This document shows positions 36,399-43,868 of a stretch of 64,000 nt of DNA, piece after piece. Source of the DNA: Pseudoalteromonas sp. T1lg23B (GTDB taxonomy: Bacteria; Pseudomonadota; Gammaproteobacteria; Enterobacterales; Alteromonadaceae). A program made the position numbers and the translations under genes. The stretch spans positions 434,429 to 498,428 of the forward strand of contig NZ_PQBZ01000034.1 of NCBI RefSeq assembly GCF_002964665.1. The letters run 5' to 3'. Each line of letters opens with the position of its first letter. The first letter of the stretch is position 1. The notes below the pieces were generated by a model, which saw nothing but the letters and a program-made list of their open reading frames with translations, ran no database searches and was not told the origin of the DNA.

Positions 36399-37901
36399 TC
36401 ATTCAGCCCGTTGACGGCATAATGGCCTTAAAAATCGCTGCATAGCATTGAGACCAACCGATGTACTCCTTACATCTGTGCTTGATGGAAATGGCCCACC
36501 ATGGTTCATCGAAGGACAGACTTCTACACCCGTAGGCATCTGATTTTCAATTAGTCTTCCGACTTTATACTGTAGTGCCTCAATCACTTTTGCATGATTG
36601 ATAAAATCACCATCTGTACCATGTATTGACGCCGTTAACTGCCCTTGTAAGTTATCCACAAGCCGTATCAGTTGTGCTTCGTTTTCATACGTAACCAACA
36701 TTGCGCACGGTCCAAACACTTCTTCATGCAACATCTCGTTAGCTAGATAGGTGTCTGCATCGGTAGCGAACAAATGTGCATTGGCGTGAAATGACTCTTG
36801 CAACTGCCCTTGCGCTAACAGGGTAACACCCGATGTTGCCGCAAGTGTTGCCACACTTTGTTTGAAGCTGTTCACTATGTTTGGTGATAGAAGCGTATCT
36901 GACAGACTACTACTTAATTGCTGCTTCACAGTCTCAACAAAGGCATCACTGCCCTTAGGCACCACCCACAATCCTGGGCTTGTACAAAATTGGCCATTCC
37001 CCATCAGTAAAGATTGACATAATTGCGTAGCCAACGCTTCACTCTGCTGCGCCGCACGCTGGGTAAAAATCAACTGTGGGTTAATACTGCCAAGTTCCCC
37101 ATAAAATGGAATACGTTCGTCGCGTTTGGCGATGGTATCCATCAATTTTTGGGCGACTGTGAACGACCCAGTAAAGCCAACCGCTTTGATTGGCGGCGCT
37201 GCGACCAACTGGTGCGCAATATCATAGCTTTTCGCTTGGATCATTGAAAAAACCCCAGCCGGCATATTGGTATTAGTGATTGCCCTATCTATCGCTTTGG
37301 TCATCAATTCACTGGTAGCAGGGTGTGCCGTGTGGCTTTTCATGATCACAGGACATCCCGCCGCTAGCGCTGACGCAGTATCACCACCGAGTGTTGAAAA
37401 AGCATAAGGGAAGTTAGATGCGCCAAACACTGCCACCACACCTACTGGTAAATGAGTCAACTGAGTATACGGCTTAGGCAAAGGCGTACGATTTGGATCC
37501 GCTTCGTCCTGTTGACTTAAGTTGAGCACACCATTGTTACTTTGCTCCAAGGCTTGAGCAAAAGCACGCAGTTGATTAACTGTGCGCCCTCTTTCGCCTT
37601 GTAATCGGGCAACCGGCAAATTTGTTTCTTCATGAGTCACATGGATAAGAGCCTCACCCAGCGCTTCAATCTCATCTGCGATAGCAAATAAAAATGTCGC
37701 ACGTTGCGCAAAGCTGGTTTGTCTGTAGCTAACAAATGCCTGCTCTGAGGCCGCTATCGCATCATCTAACATCTGCGGTGTGGCTTCATAGATTGGGGTT
37801 GTTAACGGCTGATTGTGCTTTGGAGAAAAGCCAAAAAACGCCTGTGCATTTTCGGCTTTTTGCCATTGTCCAGCGATATAACTTGCACCGCTTATCTCCA
37901 T
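36399..37901 (-). CDS. Alpha-ketoglutaric semialdehyde dehydrogenase (2,5-dioxovalerate dehydrogenase)
   Basis: This aldehyde dehydrogenase oxidises 2,5-dioxopentanoate to 2-oxoglutarate with NAD(P), the last step of hydroxyproline breakdown. The 500-residue protein has the ALDH signatures: the catalytic Cys in GNGQFCTSPG, the Glu in YGELGSINP, and the cofactor segment VFGASNFPYAFSTLGGD with Lys in IMKSHTAHP. The sequence style (FGASNFPYAF, VKAVGFTGS) is that of the ketoglutarate semialdehyde branch. It is the third gene of the minus-strand arm, 26 bases after the hydroxyproline epimerase gene. Context with epimerase, deaminase and oxidase genes makes the substrate assignment strong. Confidence 0.9.
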   Translation of the reverse strand: MEISGASYIAGQWQKAENAQAFFGFSPKHNQPLTTPIYEATPQMLDDAIAASEQAFVSYRQTSFAQRATFLFAIADEIEALGEALIHVTHEETNLPVARLQGERGRTVNQLRAFAQALEQSNNGVLNLSQQDEADPNRTPLPKPYTQLTHLPVGVVAVFGASNFPYAFSTLGGDTASALAAGCPVIMKSHTAHPATSELMTKAIDRAITNTNMPAGVFSMIQAKSYDIAHQLVAAPPIKAVGFTGSFTVAQKLMDTIAKRDERIPFYGELGSINPQLIFTQRAAQQSEALATQLCQSLLMGNGQFCTSPGLWVVPKGSDAFVETVKQQLSSSLSDTLLSPNIVNSFKQSVATLAATSGVTLLAQGQLQESFHANAHLFATDADTYLANEMLHEEVFGPCAMLVTYENEAQLIRLVDNLQGQLTASIHGTDGDFINHAKVIEALQYKVGRLIENQMPTGVEVCPSMNHGGPFPSSTDVRSTSVGLNAMQRFLRPLCRQRAE

Positions 37902-37927
37902 GGTTTGCTCCTGTTATTTTGTTTGGG

Positions 37928-38929
37928 TTAAATCACTTGGAAGCCAAAAGCATAAGGATCACTGTCATCCACGCTAATGTTGCTAGTACCTGTTACTTTT
38001 GACCATCCTCGGATACTGGGTAAAATTGCTGATTTTCCAGCCACTTCTGTTACACCTTCTATGCAGCCAACAAACTGACTGCCAATATAGCTTTCATGCA
38101 CAAATGACTGACCAACCTGAAGCTGGCCTTTGGCAAACAATTGGGCCATTCTCGCACTGGTACCAGTGCCACAGGGTGAGCGATCAATGGCTTTGTCGCC
38201 ATAAAATACCGCATTGGCTGCGCTTGAATCCGCATGTTTGGGCTGTCCGGTCCAAAGTACATGTGACGCGCCGTTGACCGTAGCATCCAGCGGGTGAATA
38301 CACTGCAGGGTTTGATTAACCACTTCGCGTACTTTGGGGCTGTGTTTTAATATCTGCGCCGCATTCCAGTGCTCAATACCGGGAAAATTAGGCTGAGGTT
38401 CGACAATGATGTAAAAATTACCACCATAAGAAATATCAACCTTTAAGCTACCTAGCTCAGGCACCTCAATCATCACGCTTTCGTAAGCAAGATAAGCGGG
38501 CACATTGAATATTTTGACCCAATGCACTGAGCCATTTTCCATCAAATATTCGACATTGACTCGGCCTGCCGGCGTATCTAGCTTTAATTGGCTGTTATGG
38601 GTTGGTTGAATAAGACCTTGCTCTAGAGCAAATGTCACCGTGCCTATCGTGCCATGACCACACATGGGTAAACAGCCTGATGTTTCAACAAATAAGATAC
38701 TTGCATCACCATCGCAGGTTGTGGGCGGATAGATAAATGAACCTGACATCATATCGTGACCTCTAGGCTCAAACATTAATGCCTGACGGATCCAATCAAA
38801 CTCGGCCATAAAGTGCTGACGCTTTTCACTCATTGTGTCACCCCGCAAATTGGGGTGACCGCTGGTGATCAAGCGCACAGGGTTGCCACAAGTGTGGCCA
38901 TCAATACATGAGAATGTCCCTTTGCGCAT
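37928..38929 (-). CDS. 4-hydroxyproline 2-epimerase (proline racemase family)
   Basis: It converts trans-4-hydroxy-L-proline into cis-4-hydroxy-D-proline, the first step of the catabolic route. The 333-residue protein has both catalytic cysteines of the racemase fold: MCGHGTIG (about residue 92) and DRSPCGTGTSARM (about 254). Two Cys indicate a true epimerase or racemase, because the related trans-3-hydroxyproline dehydratases have Thr in the second position or Ser in the first. It lies 5 bases downstream of the deaminase gene and 26 bases upstream of the semialdehyde dehydrogenase gene, in one operon. The common gene names lhpA and hypF vary, so no symbol is given. Confidence 0.9.
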   Translation of the reverse strand: MRKGTFSCIDGHTCGNPVRLITSGHPNLRGDTMSEKRQHFMAEFDWIRQALMFEPRGHDMMSGSFIYPPTTCDGDASILFVETSGCLPMCGHGTIGTVTFALEQGLIQPTHNSQLKLDTPAGRVNVEYLMENGSVHWVKIFNVPAYLAYESVMIEVPELGSLKVDISYGGNFYIIVEPQPNFPGIEHWNAAQILKHSPKVREVVNQTLQCIHPLDATVNGASHVLWTGQPKHADSSAANAVFYGDKAIDRSPCGTGTSARMAQLFAKGQLQVGQSFVHESYIGSQFVGCIEGVTEVAGKSAILPSIRGWSKVTGTSNISVDDSDPYAFGFQVI

Positions 38930-38934
38930 ACACG

Positions 38935-39846
38935 TTAATCCAGTTTGAACTTACTAAGATCAATACGCGTCGTCATCGCTTCGTCATATAGACGATTGAT
39001 CATCGCTTTTTCATCTTCAGGCAAGCTTAAACGAGGCGCACGCGTTACCTCTGAGCCTCGACCCGCCAATTGTTCTGCGTATTTAATACACTGTACTAAC
39101 GTTGGGATAGTATCTAAACGGAGTAAAGGTAAGAACCAACGCCAAATCTCTTTTGCTTCTTCATAACGCCCTTGACGCGCAAGTTCATAGATAGCGACTG
39201 ATTCTCTTGGGAATACATTGGTTAAACCCGAGATCCAACCCGTTGCTCCTAACATCAGACTCTCAAGCGCGATATCATCAACTCCGCCGAAAATAATAAA
39301 TCTATCCGCAAACGCGCTTTGTAGCTCAGTGATACGACGCGTGTCTGTCGTCGCTTCTTTGATGGCTACAATATTTTCCTCATTCGCCAGTACCTTCATG
39401 CCTTCGATTGAAACATCAACGCCATAAGTGACGGGGTTGTTGTAAATCATCACAGGCAAAGACATGCTGCGCGCGATTTGTTGATAATGATAAATTGCTT
39501 CTCGCTCTGTTGAGCGGTACACCATCCCTGGAAGCACCATTAGGCCGTCAATGCCGATTTTTTCCGCATCTTGGCAAAACTCAATGGCAAACTGAGTGGT
39601 TGTTTCTGCAACACCAGTAAGTAGAGGAACACGGCCTGCTACCACTTCTTTTGCAGCTTTTAGAACATCGCGCTTTTCTTCAGCACGTAATGAACAATTT
39701 TCTCCGACAGTACCCAATACGATGATGCCATGTACACCTTCGTTAATCAGTGCATCTATCATGCTCTTTGTTGTTTCAAAGTTAATACTACCGTCGTCAT
39801 TGAATTGAGTGGTAACTGCTGGGTAAACCCCTTGCCATTCGATCAT
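38935..39846 (-). CDS. Pyrroline-4-hydroxy-2-carboxylate deaminase (DapA/NAL family)
   Basis: It deaminates delta1-pyrroline-4-hydroxy-2-carboxylate to 2,5-dioxopentanoate. The 303-residue protein belongs to the dihydrodipicolinate synthase / N-acetylneuraminate lyase family. A TVGEN segment in LGTVGENCSL sits at the substrate loop, a Tyr in MIYNNPVTYG donates protons, and the Schiff-base Lys is in IVAIKEATTDTRR. The family alone would also fit other aldolases, but its place as first gene of the operon with the hydroxyproline epimerase and ketoglutarate semialdehyde dehydrogenase makes this the best assignment. Its upstream region is shared with the divergent D-hydroxyproline oxidase gene and holds a GntR-like palindrome. 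Confidence 0.87.
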   Translation of the reverse strand: MIEWQGVYPAVTTQFNDDGSINFETTKSMIDALINEGVHGIIVLGTVGENCSLRAEEKRDVLKAAKEVVAGRVPLLTGVAETTTQFAIEFCQDAEKIGIDGLMVLPGMVYRSTEREAIYHYQQIARSMSLPVMIYNNPVTYGVDVSIEGMKVLANEENIVAIKEATTDTRRITELQSAFADRFIIFGGVDDIALESLMLGATGWISGLTNVFPRESVAIYELARQGRYEEAKEIWRWFLPLLRLDTIPTLVQCIKYAEQLAGRGSEVTRAPRLSLPEDEKAMINRLYDEAMTTRIDLSKFKLD

Positions 39847-39889
39847 TTTATTTGTTCCTCATTGGTTTTTGTGTTTACCATCTTAGGTA

Positions 39890-39903
39890 TATTGTATACA
39901 ATA
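39890..39903. promoter_or_regulatory. GntR-like operator in the hydroxyproline divergent promoter
   Basis: TATTGTATACAATA is a perfect 14-bp palindrome with the TTGTATACAA core typical of FadR/FCD-type GntR regulators. It lies 44 bases before the deaminase start and about 200 before the oxidase start, well placed to control both arms of the locus. No GntR gene is in the window. Confidence 0.65.
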
Positions 39904-40099
39904 ATCAATATTCAAATGTGAAATTTATTTTTATTAACCCTAACAAAAACGAAAAACAAAATGTAACAATCTGAATTTTAATGATTAAATCATCATTCAC
40001 TGCGTAAAATAAAATCTATCAGATGGTTAAAATAGACAGATACAATTTGGAAAACTCGCACGTTTCACTTCCAAAGTGTGTTCTGCAGAGGAAAAATGC

Positions 40100-41344
40100 A
40101 TGGCCCCAAAAAAACAAAATATAGCAGTCATTGGCGCGGGTATAGTCGGCTTATGTACAGCAAAAAGGCTGCAAGATTTAGGCTTTTCAGTTACTTTATT
40201 TGACCCAGCAGGCATTGCTCAGCGCTGCTCAAAAGGCAATGCTGGACACTTTGCATCAGAGCAAGTATTTCCGCTTGCCAGCGCAAAATTGCTCCCCAAA
40301 CTACCGAGCATGTTGCTTAATCCTCTAGGTCCTCTGAGAATTGACTGGCGCTATGCATTGAAAATGCTGCCTTGGTTTTTCAACTTTCTATTGAATATGC
40401 GCCCCACTCCATTTAAAAAACATACGCAGGCGCTTAGAGCGCTTAATGAATCTGCGCTTGCGGCTTACCAAGAGCTACTCGCTGATTGCGACTATGGTTC
40501 ACTCATTACTAAAAATGGTTCATTGCTCACGTTTGAAACCAGTTCTGCAGAGCAGGTAGAAAAAACCTATCTTGCGTTTAAAGCACAAGGCGTTTCAGTT
40601 GAGTGGTTAAAAGGTAAAGAGATACAGGCACTTGAACCTACGCTAAGTGACAATGTCAACCATGCCTTATTGTTTTGCGATGTCGGCCATAGCAGTGACC
40701 CCCATGCGTTGTGTCTGCATATTTATCAATGCTTTGCGCAAAGTGGTGGGATGTTTGCTCGCACCCACATCACAGAGGTCACACCTCAATCCACTCAAGT
40801 GACGTTATTAACTGATAAAGGCGAGCATCTAACATTTGATAAAATCGTTTTATGTACAGGCGCTTGGAGCAAAGCATTGGCGAAACAGCTGGGTTTCAAA
40901 GTGCCATTAGACACCGAGCGAGGCTACCATGCTATGTTGAACACACACGGAGCTTTGTCGCGTCCAGTTGCATCTGCTGAAAGACAGTTTATCATCACTC
41001 CCATGCAATCGGGGTTACGATTAGCTGGTACTGTTGAATTTGCAGGGCTAGATGCACCAGAACGAAAAGAAAGAGCAACCATGTTACTTGCCCACGCTCA
41101 GCAACTTGTTCAGGGACTTGAGCAAAACCAAGTGACACAAACGTGGATGGGATGTCGTCCCTCGTTACCAGACTCCCTGCCCGTTATTTGCCAATCACCA
41201 AAGCATGACAGTATTTTATTTGCGTTCGGCCACCAGCATTTAGGTCTGACACAAGCAGCCATCACCGCAAAACTCGTTGGCCAACTATGTATGGGTGAAC
41301 AACCCGATCTTGATTTAACCCCCTACAGAATCGATCGATTTTAG
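40100..41344 (+). CDS. FAD-dependent D-hydroxyproline dehydrogenase (DadA-like)
   Basis: It oxidises cis-4-hydroxy-D-proline to delta1-pyrroline-4-hydroxy-2-carboxylate, passing electrons to the membrane chain. The 414-residue protein begins with the FAD motif NIAVIGAGIVGLCTAKRLQD and ends with GHQHLGLTQAAITAKLVGQL, as in D-amino acid dehydrogenases. Other DadA-like features include CTGAWSKALAKQLGFKVPLDTERGYH and WMGCRPSLPDSLPVI. The ATG at 40100 has AGAGGA seven bases upstream. The alternative GTG at 40076 lacks one. It is followed 8 bases later by a peptidase gene. D-proline or other D-amino acids could be substrates, but the divergent hydroxyproline genes favour this role. Confidence 0.87.
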   Translation: MAPKKQNIAVIGAGIVGLCTAKRLQDLGFSVTLFDPAGIAQRCSKGNAGHFASEQVFPLASAKLLPKLPSMLLNPLGPLRIDWRYALKMLPWFFNFLLNMRPTPFKKHTQALRALNESALAAYQELLADCDYGSLITKNGSLLTFETSSAEQVEKTYLAFKAQGVSVEWLKGKEIQALEPTLSDNVNHALLFCDVGHSSDPHALCLHIYQCFAQSGGMFARTHITEVTPQSTQVTLLTDKGEHLTFDKIVLCTGAWSKALAKQLGFKVPLDTERGYHAMLNTHGALSRPVASAERQFIITPMQSGLRLAGTVEFAGLDAPERKERATMLLAHAQQLVQGLEQNQVTQTWMGCRPSLPDSLPVICQSPKHDSILFAFGHQHLGLTQAAITAKLVGQLCMGEQPDLDLTPYRIDRF

Positions 41345-41352
41345 GAGTAAAT

Positions 41353-42570
41353 ATGACAACAATAGGTATAGGTACACACTCTCAGCAGCAAGCTCTCGAT
41401 ACATTAGATGATATGACTCAAGGGGTGCAAGCCATTCAATATAATGAATACTTGGAGCGTATCGAAAAAGCACAGAGTTACATGCAGCAACATGGTATTG
41501 ACGCCATTTACCTCAATGCTGGCACTAACTTGAAGTATTTTACGGGAATGCAATGGTATGCCAGTGAGCGTATGGTTGGTGCCATCTTACCTGCATCTGG
41601 CGCTGTTGAGTTTATTGCGCCTACTTTTGAAATCGGCTCGTTACTGGATTATCAAGTCGTTGAAGGCCCTATTAATGACTGGCAAGAACATCAAAGTCCA
41701 TATGCGTTGTTTGCTCACGTACTTGAAAAAATGGGGATTAGCCAAAACGCTACCATTGGTATTGATGAAAGTACCGCATTTTTTGTTGCTGATGGCATTC
41801 GCAAAGCTGCACCCACACTTAATTTAATTAATGCTCAGCCGGTTACGGCTCATTGTCGAATGCACAAATCAGACAACGAGTTGGCACTTATTCAGCGCGC
41901 CATGGATATGACGTTAGCGGTCCATAAAGCAACTGCAAGCATGTTATATGAAGGGATCACCACCACCGAAGTTGAAGCCTTTATTAACAAAGCTCACAAA
42001 AAAGTAGGTGCACCTGGTAATTACTTTTGCATCGTGCTATTTGGCAAAGCCAGCTCGTTCCCACATGGTGTTAAAGAGCCGCAAGTACTGAAAAAAGGCG
42101 ATATTGTGTTGGTTGATACCGGCTGTAAACTTGAAGGTTATCTCTCTGATATTACACGTACTTATGTGTTTGGTGAAGCGAGCGAGCGTCAACGTACCAT
42201 GTGGCAACATGAGAAAAACGCTCAACTAGCTGCGTTTGAAGCTGCTCAAGTCGGCAAGCCGTGTGGTGATGTGGATCATGCAGCTCGTAGCTACTTAGCG
42301 TCAGTTGGCCTTGGCCCTGATTACGACTTACCGGGCTGCCCACACAGAACTGGGCATGGGATTGGTATGGATATTCACGAGTGGCCGTATTTGGTTAAAG
42401 ATAACCCACAGCCGCTGGCCAAGGGCATGTGTTTTAGTAATGAACCTATGCTAGTTATTCCCGATGAGTTTGGGGTGCGTCTTGAAGATCATTTCTATAT
42501 GACCGAACAGGGTCCAAAATGGTTTACACAACCAAGCCACAGCATTGATGACCCATTTGGACTAGGTTAG
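41353..42570 (+). CDS. M24 family Xaa-Pro-type peptidase (prolidase-like)
   Basis: A 405-residue metallopeptidase of the pita-bread fold. The N-terminal creatinase-type domain (about 30-165) precedes the catalytic domain, which has the five metal ligands: Asp in VLVDTGC, Asp in LSDITRTY, His in RTGHGIGMDIHEWP, Glu in SNEPM and Glu in VRLEDHF. Such enzymes cut N-terminal residues before proline or split X-Pro dipeptides. It lies 8 bases downstream of the D-hydroxyproline dehydrogenase gene, so it probably frees proline or hydroxyproline from collagen-like peptides to feed the pathway. A strong terminator follows. Creatinase activity is less likely given the context. Confidence 0.88.
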   Translation: MTTIGIGTHSQQQALDTLDDMTQGVQAIQYNEYLERIEKAQSYMQQHGIDAIYLNAGTNLKYFTGMQWYASERMVGAILPASGAVEFIAPTFEIGSLLDYQVVEGPINDWQEHQSPYALFAHVLEKMGISQNATIGIDESTAFFVADGIRKAAPTLNLINAQPVTAHCRMHKSDNELALIQRAMDMTLAVHKATASMLYEGITTTEVEAFINKAHKKVGAPGNYFCIVLFGKASSFPHGVKEPQVLKKGDIVLVDTGCKLEGYLSDITRTYVFGEASERQRTMWQHEKNAQLAAFEAAQVGKPCGDVDHAARSYLASVGLGPDYDLPGCPHRTGHGIGMDIHEWPYLVKDNPQPLAKGMCFSNEPMLVIPDEFGVRLEDHFYMTEQGPKWFTQPSHSIDDPFGLG

Positions 42571-42590
42571 TCAGATAATTAAATAACTGT

Positions 42591-42621
42591 AAAAGGGGGC
42601 AAACATGCCCCTTTTCTTTTT
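42591..42621 (+). terminator. Rho-independent terminator after the M24 peptidase gene
   Basis: AAAAGGGG pairs with CCCCTTTT, with GCA/TGC extending the stem around a short loop and one bulge. The sequence runs into CTTTTTT. It isolates the hydroxyproline arm from the ParD-like/methionyl aminopeptidase unit. Confidence 0.85.
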
Positions 42622-42630
42622 TCAATTATA

Positions 42631-42671
42631 AATATACACTTTATATATAAAACATATATAAGGTGTATATT
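42631..42671. promoter_or_regulatory. 41-base inverted repeat containing the ParD-like gene's ribosome binding site
   Basis: AATATACACTTTATATAT pairs with ATATATAAGGTGTATATT (18-bp arms, one G-T pair) around loop AAAAC. The right arm contains the AAGGTG Shine-Dalgarno and ends one base before the TTG start at 42672. It could be an autoregulatory operator for the ribbon-helix-helix protein or an mRNA hairpin that hides the ribosome binding site. Confidence 0.75.
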
Positions 42672-42965
42672 TTGGGTATTGTTAAAATTTCCGATGAACT
42701 TCATGAAGAATTACGTACTACATCGCATGTGATGTCCCGTTCAATTAACTCCCAAGCTGAGTTTTGGATTAAAATGGGCCGCTTAGCTGAACTCAATCCT
42801 GATAAAACATTTGTGCAACTCATTCAAGCTGAGCTCGTTCGAGCCGAGCAAATTCATGCCGAGCAAATTCATGCCGAGCAAATTCATGCCGAGCAAGTTC
42901 ATGCCGAGCAAGTTCATGCAGAACAAACCCAAAACATAAGCAAGCTGGGAGCCTCGGATGAGTGA
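42672..42965 (+). CDS. ParD-like (ribbon-helix-helix) protein with pentapeptide-repeat tail
   Basis: A 97-residue protein. The first 55 residues (GIVKISDELHEELRTTSHVMSRSINSQAEFWIKMGRLAE) resemble the ParD-like antitoxin family, a ribbon-helix-helix DNA-binding fold. The C-terminal third is five exact or near-exact copies of AEQ(I/V)H plus a degenerate sixth, probably one charged helix. The start is the TTG at 42672: AAGGTG lies at correct spacing and family members begin GIVKIS, while the GTG at 42663 lies in the Shine-Dalgarno itself. No ParE toxin follows. Instead the stop overlaps the ATG of a type I methionyl aminopeptidase. Whether this is an antitoxin, an autoregulator or an aminopeptidase partner is unknown. 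Confidence 0.78.
   Translation: MGIVKISDELHEELRTTSHVMSRSINSQAEFWIKMGRLAELNPDKTFVQLIQAELVRAEQIHAEQIHAEQIHAEQVHAEQVHAEQTQNISKLGASDE
42843..42932 (+). repeat. 15-bp tandem repeat (about six units) in the ParD-like gene
   Basis: The unit GCCGAGCAAATTCAT is repeated three times exactly (42843-42887) and twice with GTT for ATT (42888-42917). A degenerate copy (42918-42932) follows. The period is in frame, so unit gain or loss would change tail length without frameshift. Confidence 0.92.
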
Positions 42966-43743
42966 TGTGGTCATTAAAACCGATGAACAAATAGCTTTGA
43001 TGCGCGAATCGGGCAAACTCTTGGCTCAGGTATTTGTGATGCTTGATGAGGTAGTTAAGCCCGGTATGTCAACGATGAAGATCAACAACCTTGTGGATCA
43101 ATTTATCACCCACGAGCTTAATGCACGCCCCGCTTCCAAAGGCCAATATGGCTACCAATATGCACTTAATAGCTCAATTAATGACGTGGTTTGTCACGGG
43201 ATGCCAAGTGATGCTCAAGTGTTAACTGATTCCGACATTGTTAATTTCGATATCACTCTTGAGAAAAATGGCTACATTACAGACTCAAGTAAGATGTACG
43301 TGATGCCCAATGCCAGTGACGCTGCAAAACAGCTTGTGAGTGTGACGCAGCAGGCAATGTGGCAAGCAATCAAGCTGGTTAAACCCGGTGCCAGATTGGG
43401 TGATATTGGCCATATCATCGCAAAAATAGCCCACCAGAATGGCTATAGCGTGGTACGAGAGTATTGTGGCCATGGCATTGGTCAGCAGATGCATGAAGCC
43501 CCAGATGTACTTCATTTCGGTAAACCCAATACGGGCTTAAAATTACAATCTGGCATGACCTTTACCATCGAACCTATGATCAATCAGGGCAGCGCAAAAA
43601 CCATCACCAAAGCCGATGGCTGGACCGTAGTGACTAAAGATAAACGTCTATCTGCACAAACCGAACATACTATTTTGGTCACTGATACAGGCTTTGAGGT
43701 GCTCACCCTGCGTCCAGAAGAAGCTCCATGGATGGCTGACTAA
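42958..43743 (+). CDS. map: Type I methionyl aminopeptidase
   Basis: It removes the initiator methionine from nascent proteins with a dinuclear metal centre. The 261-residue protein keeps the five metal ligands: Asp in NFDITLEKNG, Asp in YITDSSKMY, His in CGHGIGQQMHEAPDV, Glu in FTIEPMINQG and Glu in QTEHTILV. The NFDIT/TDSSKMY pair differs slightly from the housekeeping enzyme's VDVT/GDTS context. With its location away from rpsB, this suggests an accessory second copy. The ATG overlaps the ParD-like stop (ATGA), so translation is coupled to that gene. A REP-like hairpin follows the stop. A role in processing a special protein set is possible but unproven. Confidence 0.9.
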   Translation: MSDVVIKTDEQIALMRESGKLLAQVFVMLDEVVKPGMSTMKINNLVDQFITHELNARPASKGQYGYQYALNSSINDVVCHGMPSDAQVLTDSDIVNFDITLEKNGYITDSSKMYVMPNASDAAKQLVSVTQQAMWQAIKLVKPGARLGDIGHIIAKIAHQNGYSVVREYCGHGIGQQMHEAPDVLHFGKPNTGLKLQSGMTFTIEPMINQGSAKTITKADGWTVVTKDKRLSAQTEHTILVTDTGFEVLTLRPEEAPWMAD

Positions 43744-43748
43744 TAATC

Positions 43749-43780
43749 GTAGGTTGGAAAAGCGCAGCGCCTTCCAACGT
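43749..43780. repeat. REP-like palindromic element
   Basis: CGTAGGTTGGAA, then an AAGCGCAGCGC centre, then TTCCAACGTC. GTTGGAA pairs with TTCCAAC and GCGC with GCGC inside. GTAGGTTGG-type hairpins with an AGCG.AGCG centre are dispersed extragenic repeats in many gammaproteobacteria. It sits just after map and may help end or stabilise its mRNA. Confidence 0.6.
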
Positions 43781-43819
43781 CTGTAGAGATGTAACAATAT
43801 CAATACCTATTATTTTTAT

Positions 43820-43846
43820 ACAAAAAAGCCCGGCTATACCGGGCTT
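43820..43846 (-). terminator. Rho-independent terminator of the TonB receptor gene
   Basis: The perfect 8-bp stem AAGCCCGG/CCGGGCTT has a 5-base loop (43826-43846). On the minus strand it is followed by TTTTG after the paired TT. It lies 22 bases past the stop at 43869. Confidence 0.85.
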
Positions 43847-43868
43847 GTTACTTTTGGTTGTTTAGCAA

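Noticed and set aside
36399..39846. Locus as trans-3-hydroxyproline or ordinary proline catabolism
   Set aside because: The racemase-family protein has both catalytic cysteines, and the deaminase and ketoglutarate semialdehyde dehydrogenase together point to the 4-hydroxyproline route.
42843..42932. Short regular repeats that might suggest a CRISPR array
   Set aside because: The repeats are 15 bp, contiguous without spacers, and in frame within a ParD-like gene. They are a coding minisatellite.
42672..43743. Classic ParD-ParE toxin-antitoxin pair
   Set aside because: The downstream gene is a complete methionyl aminopeptidase with all five metal ligands, not a ParE/RelE-type toxin.
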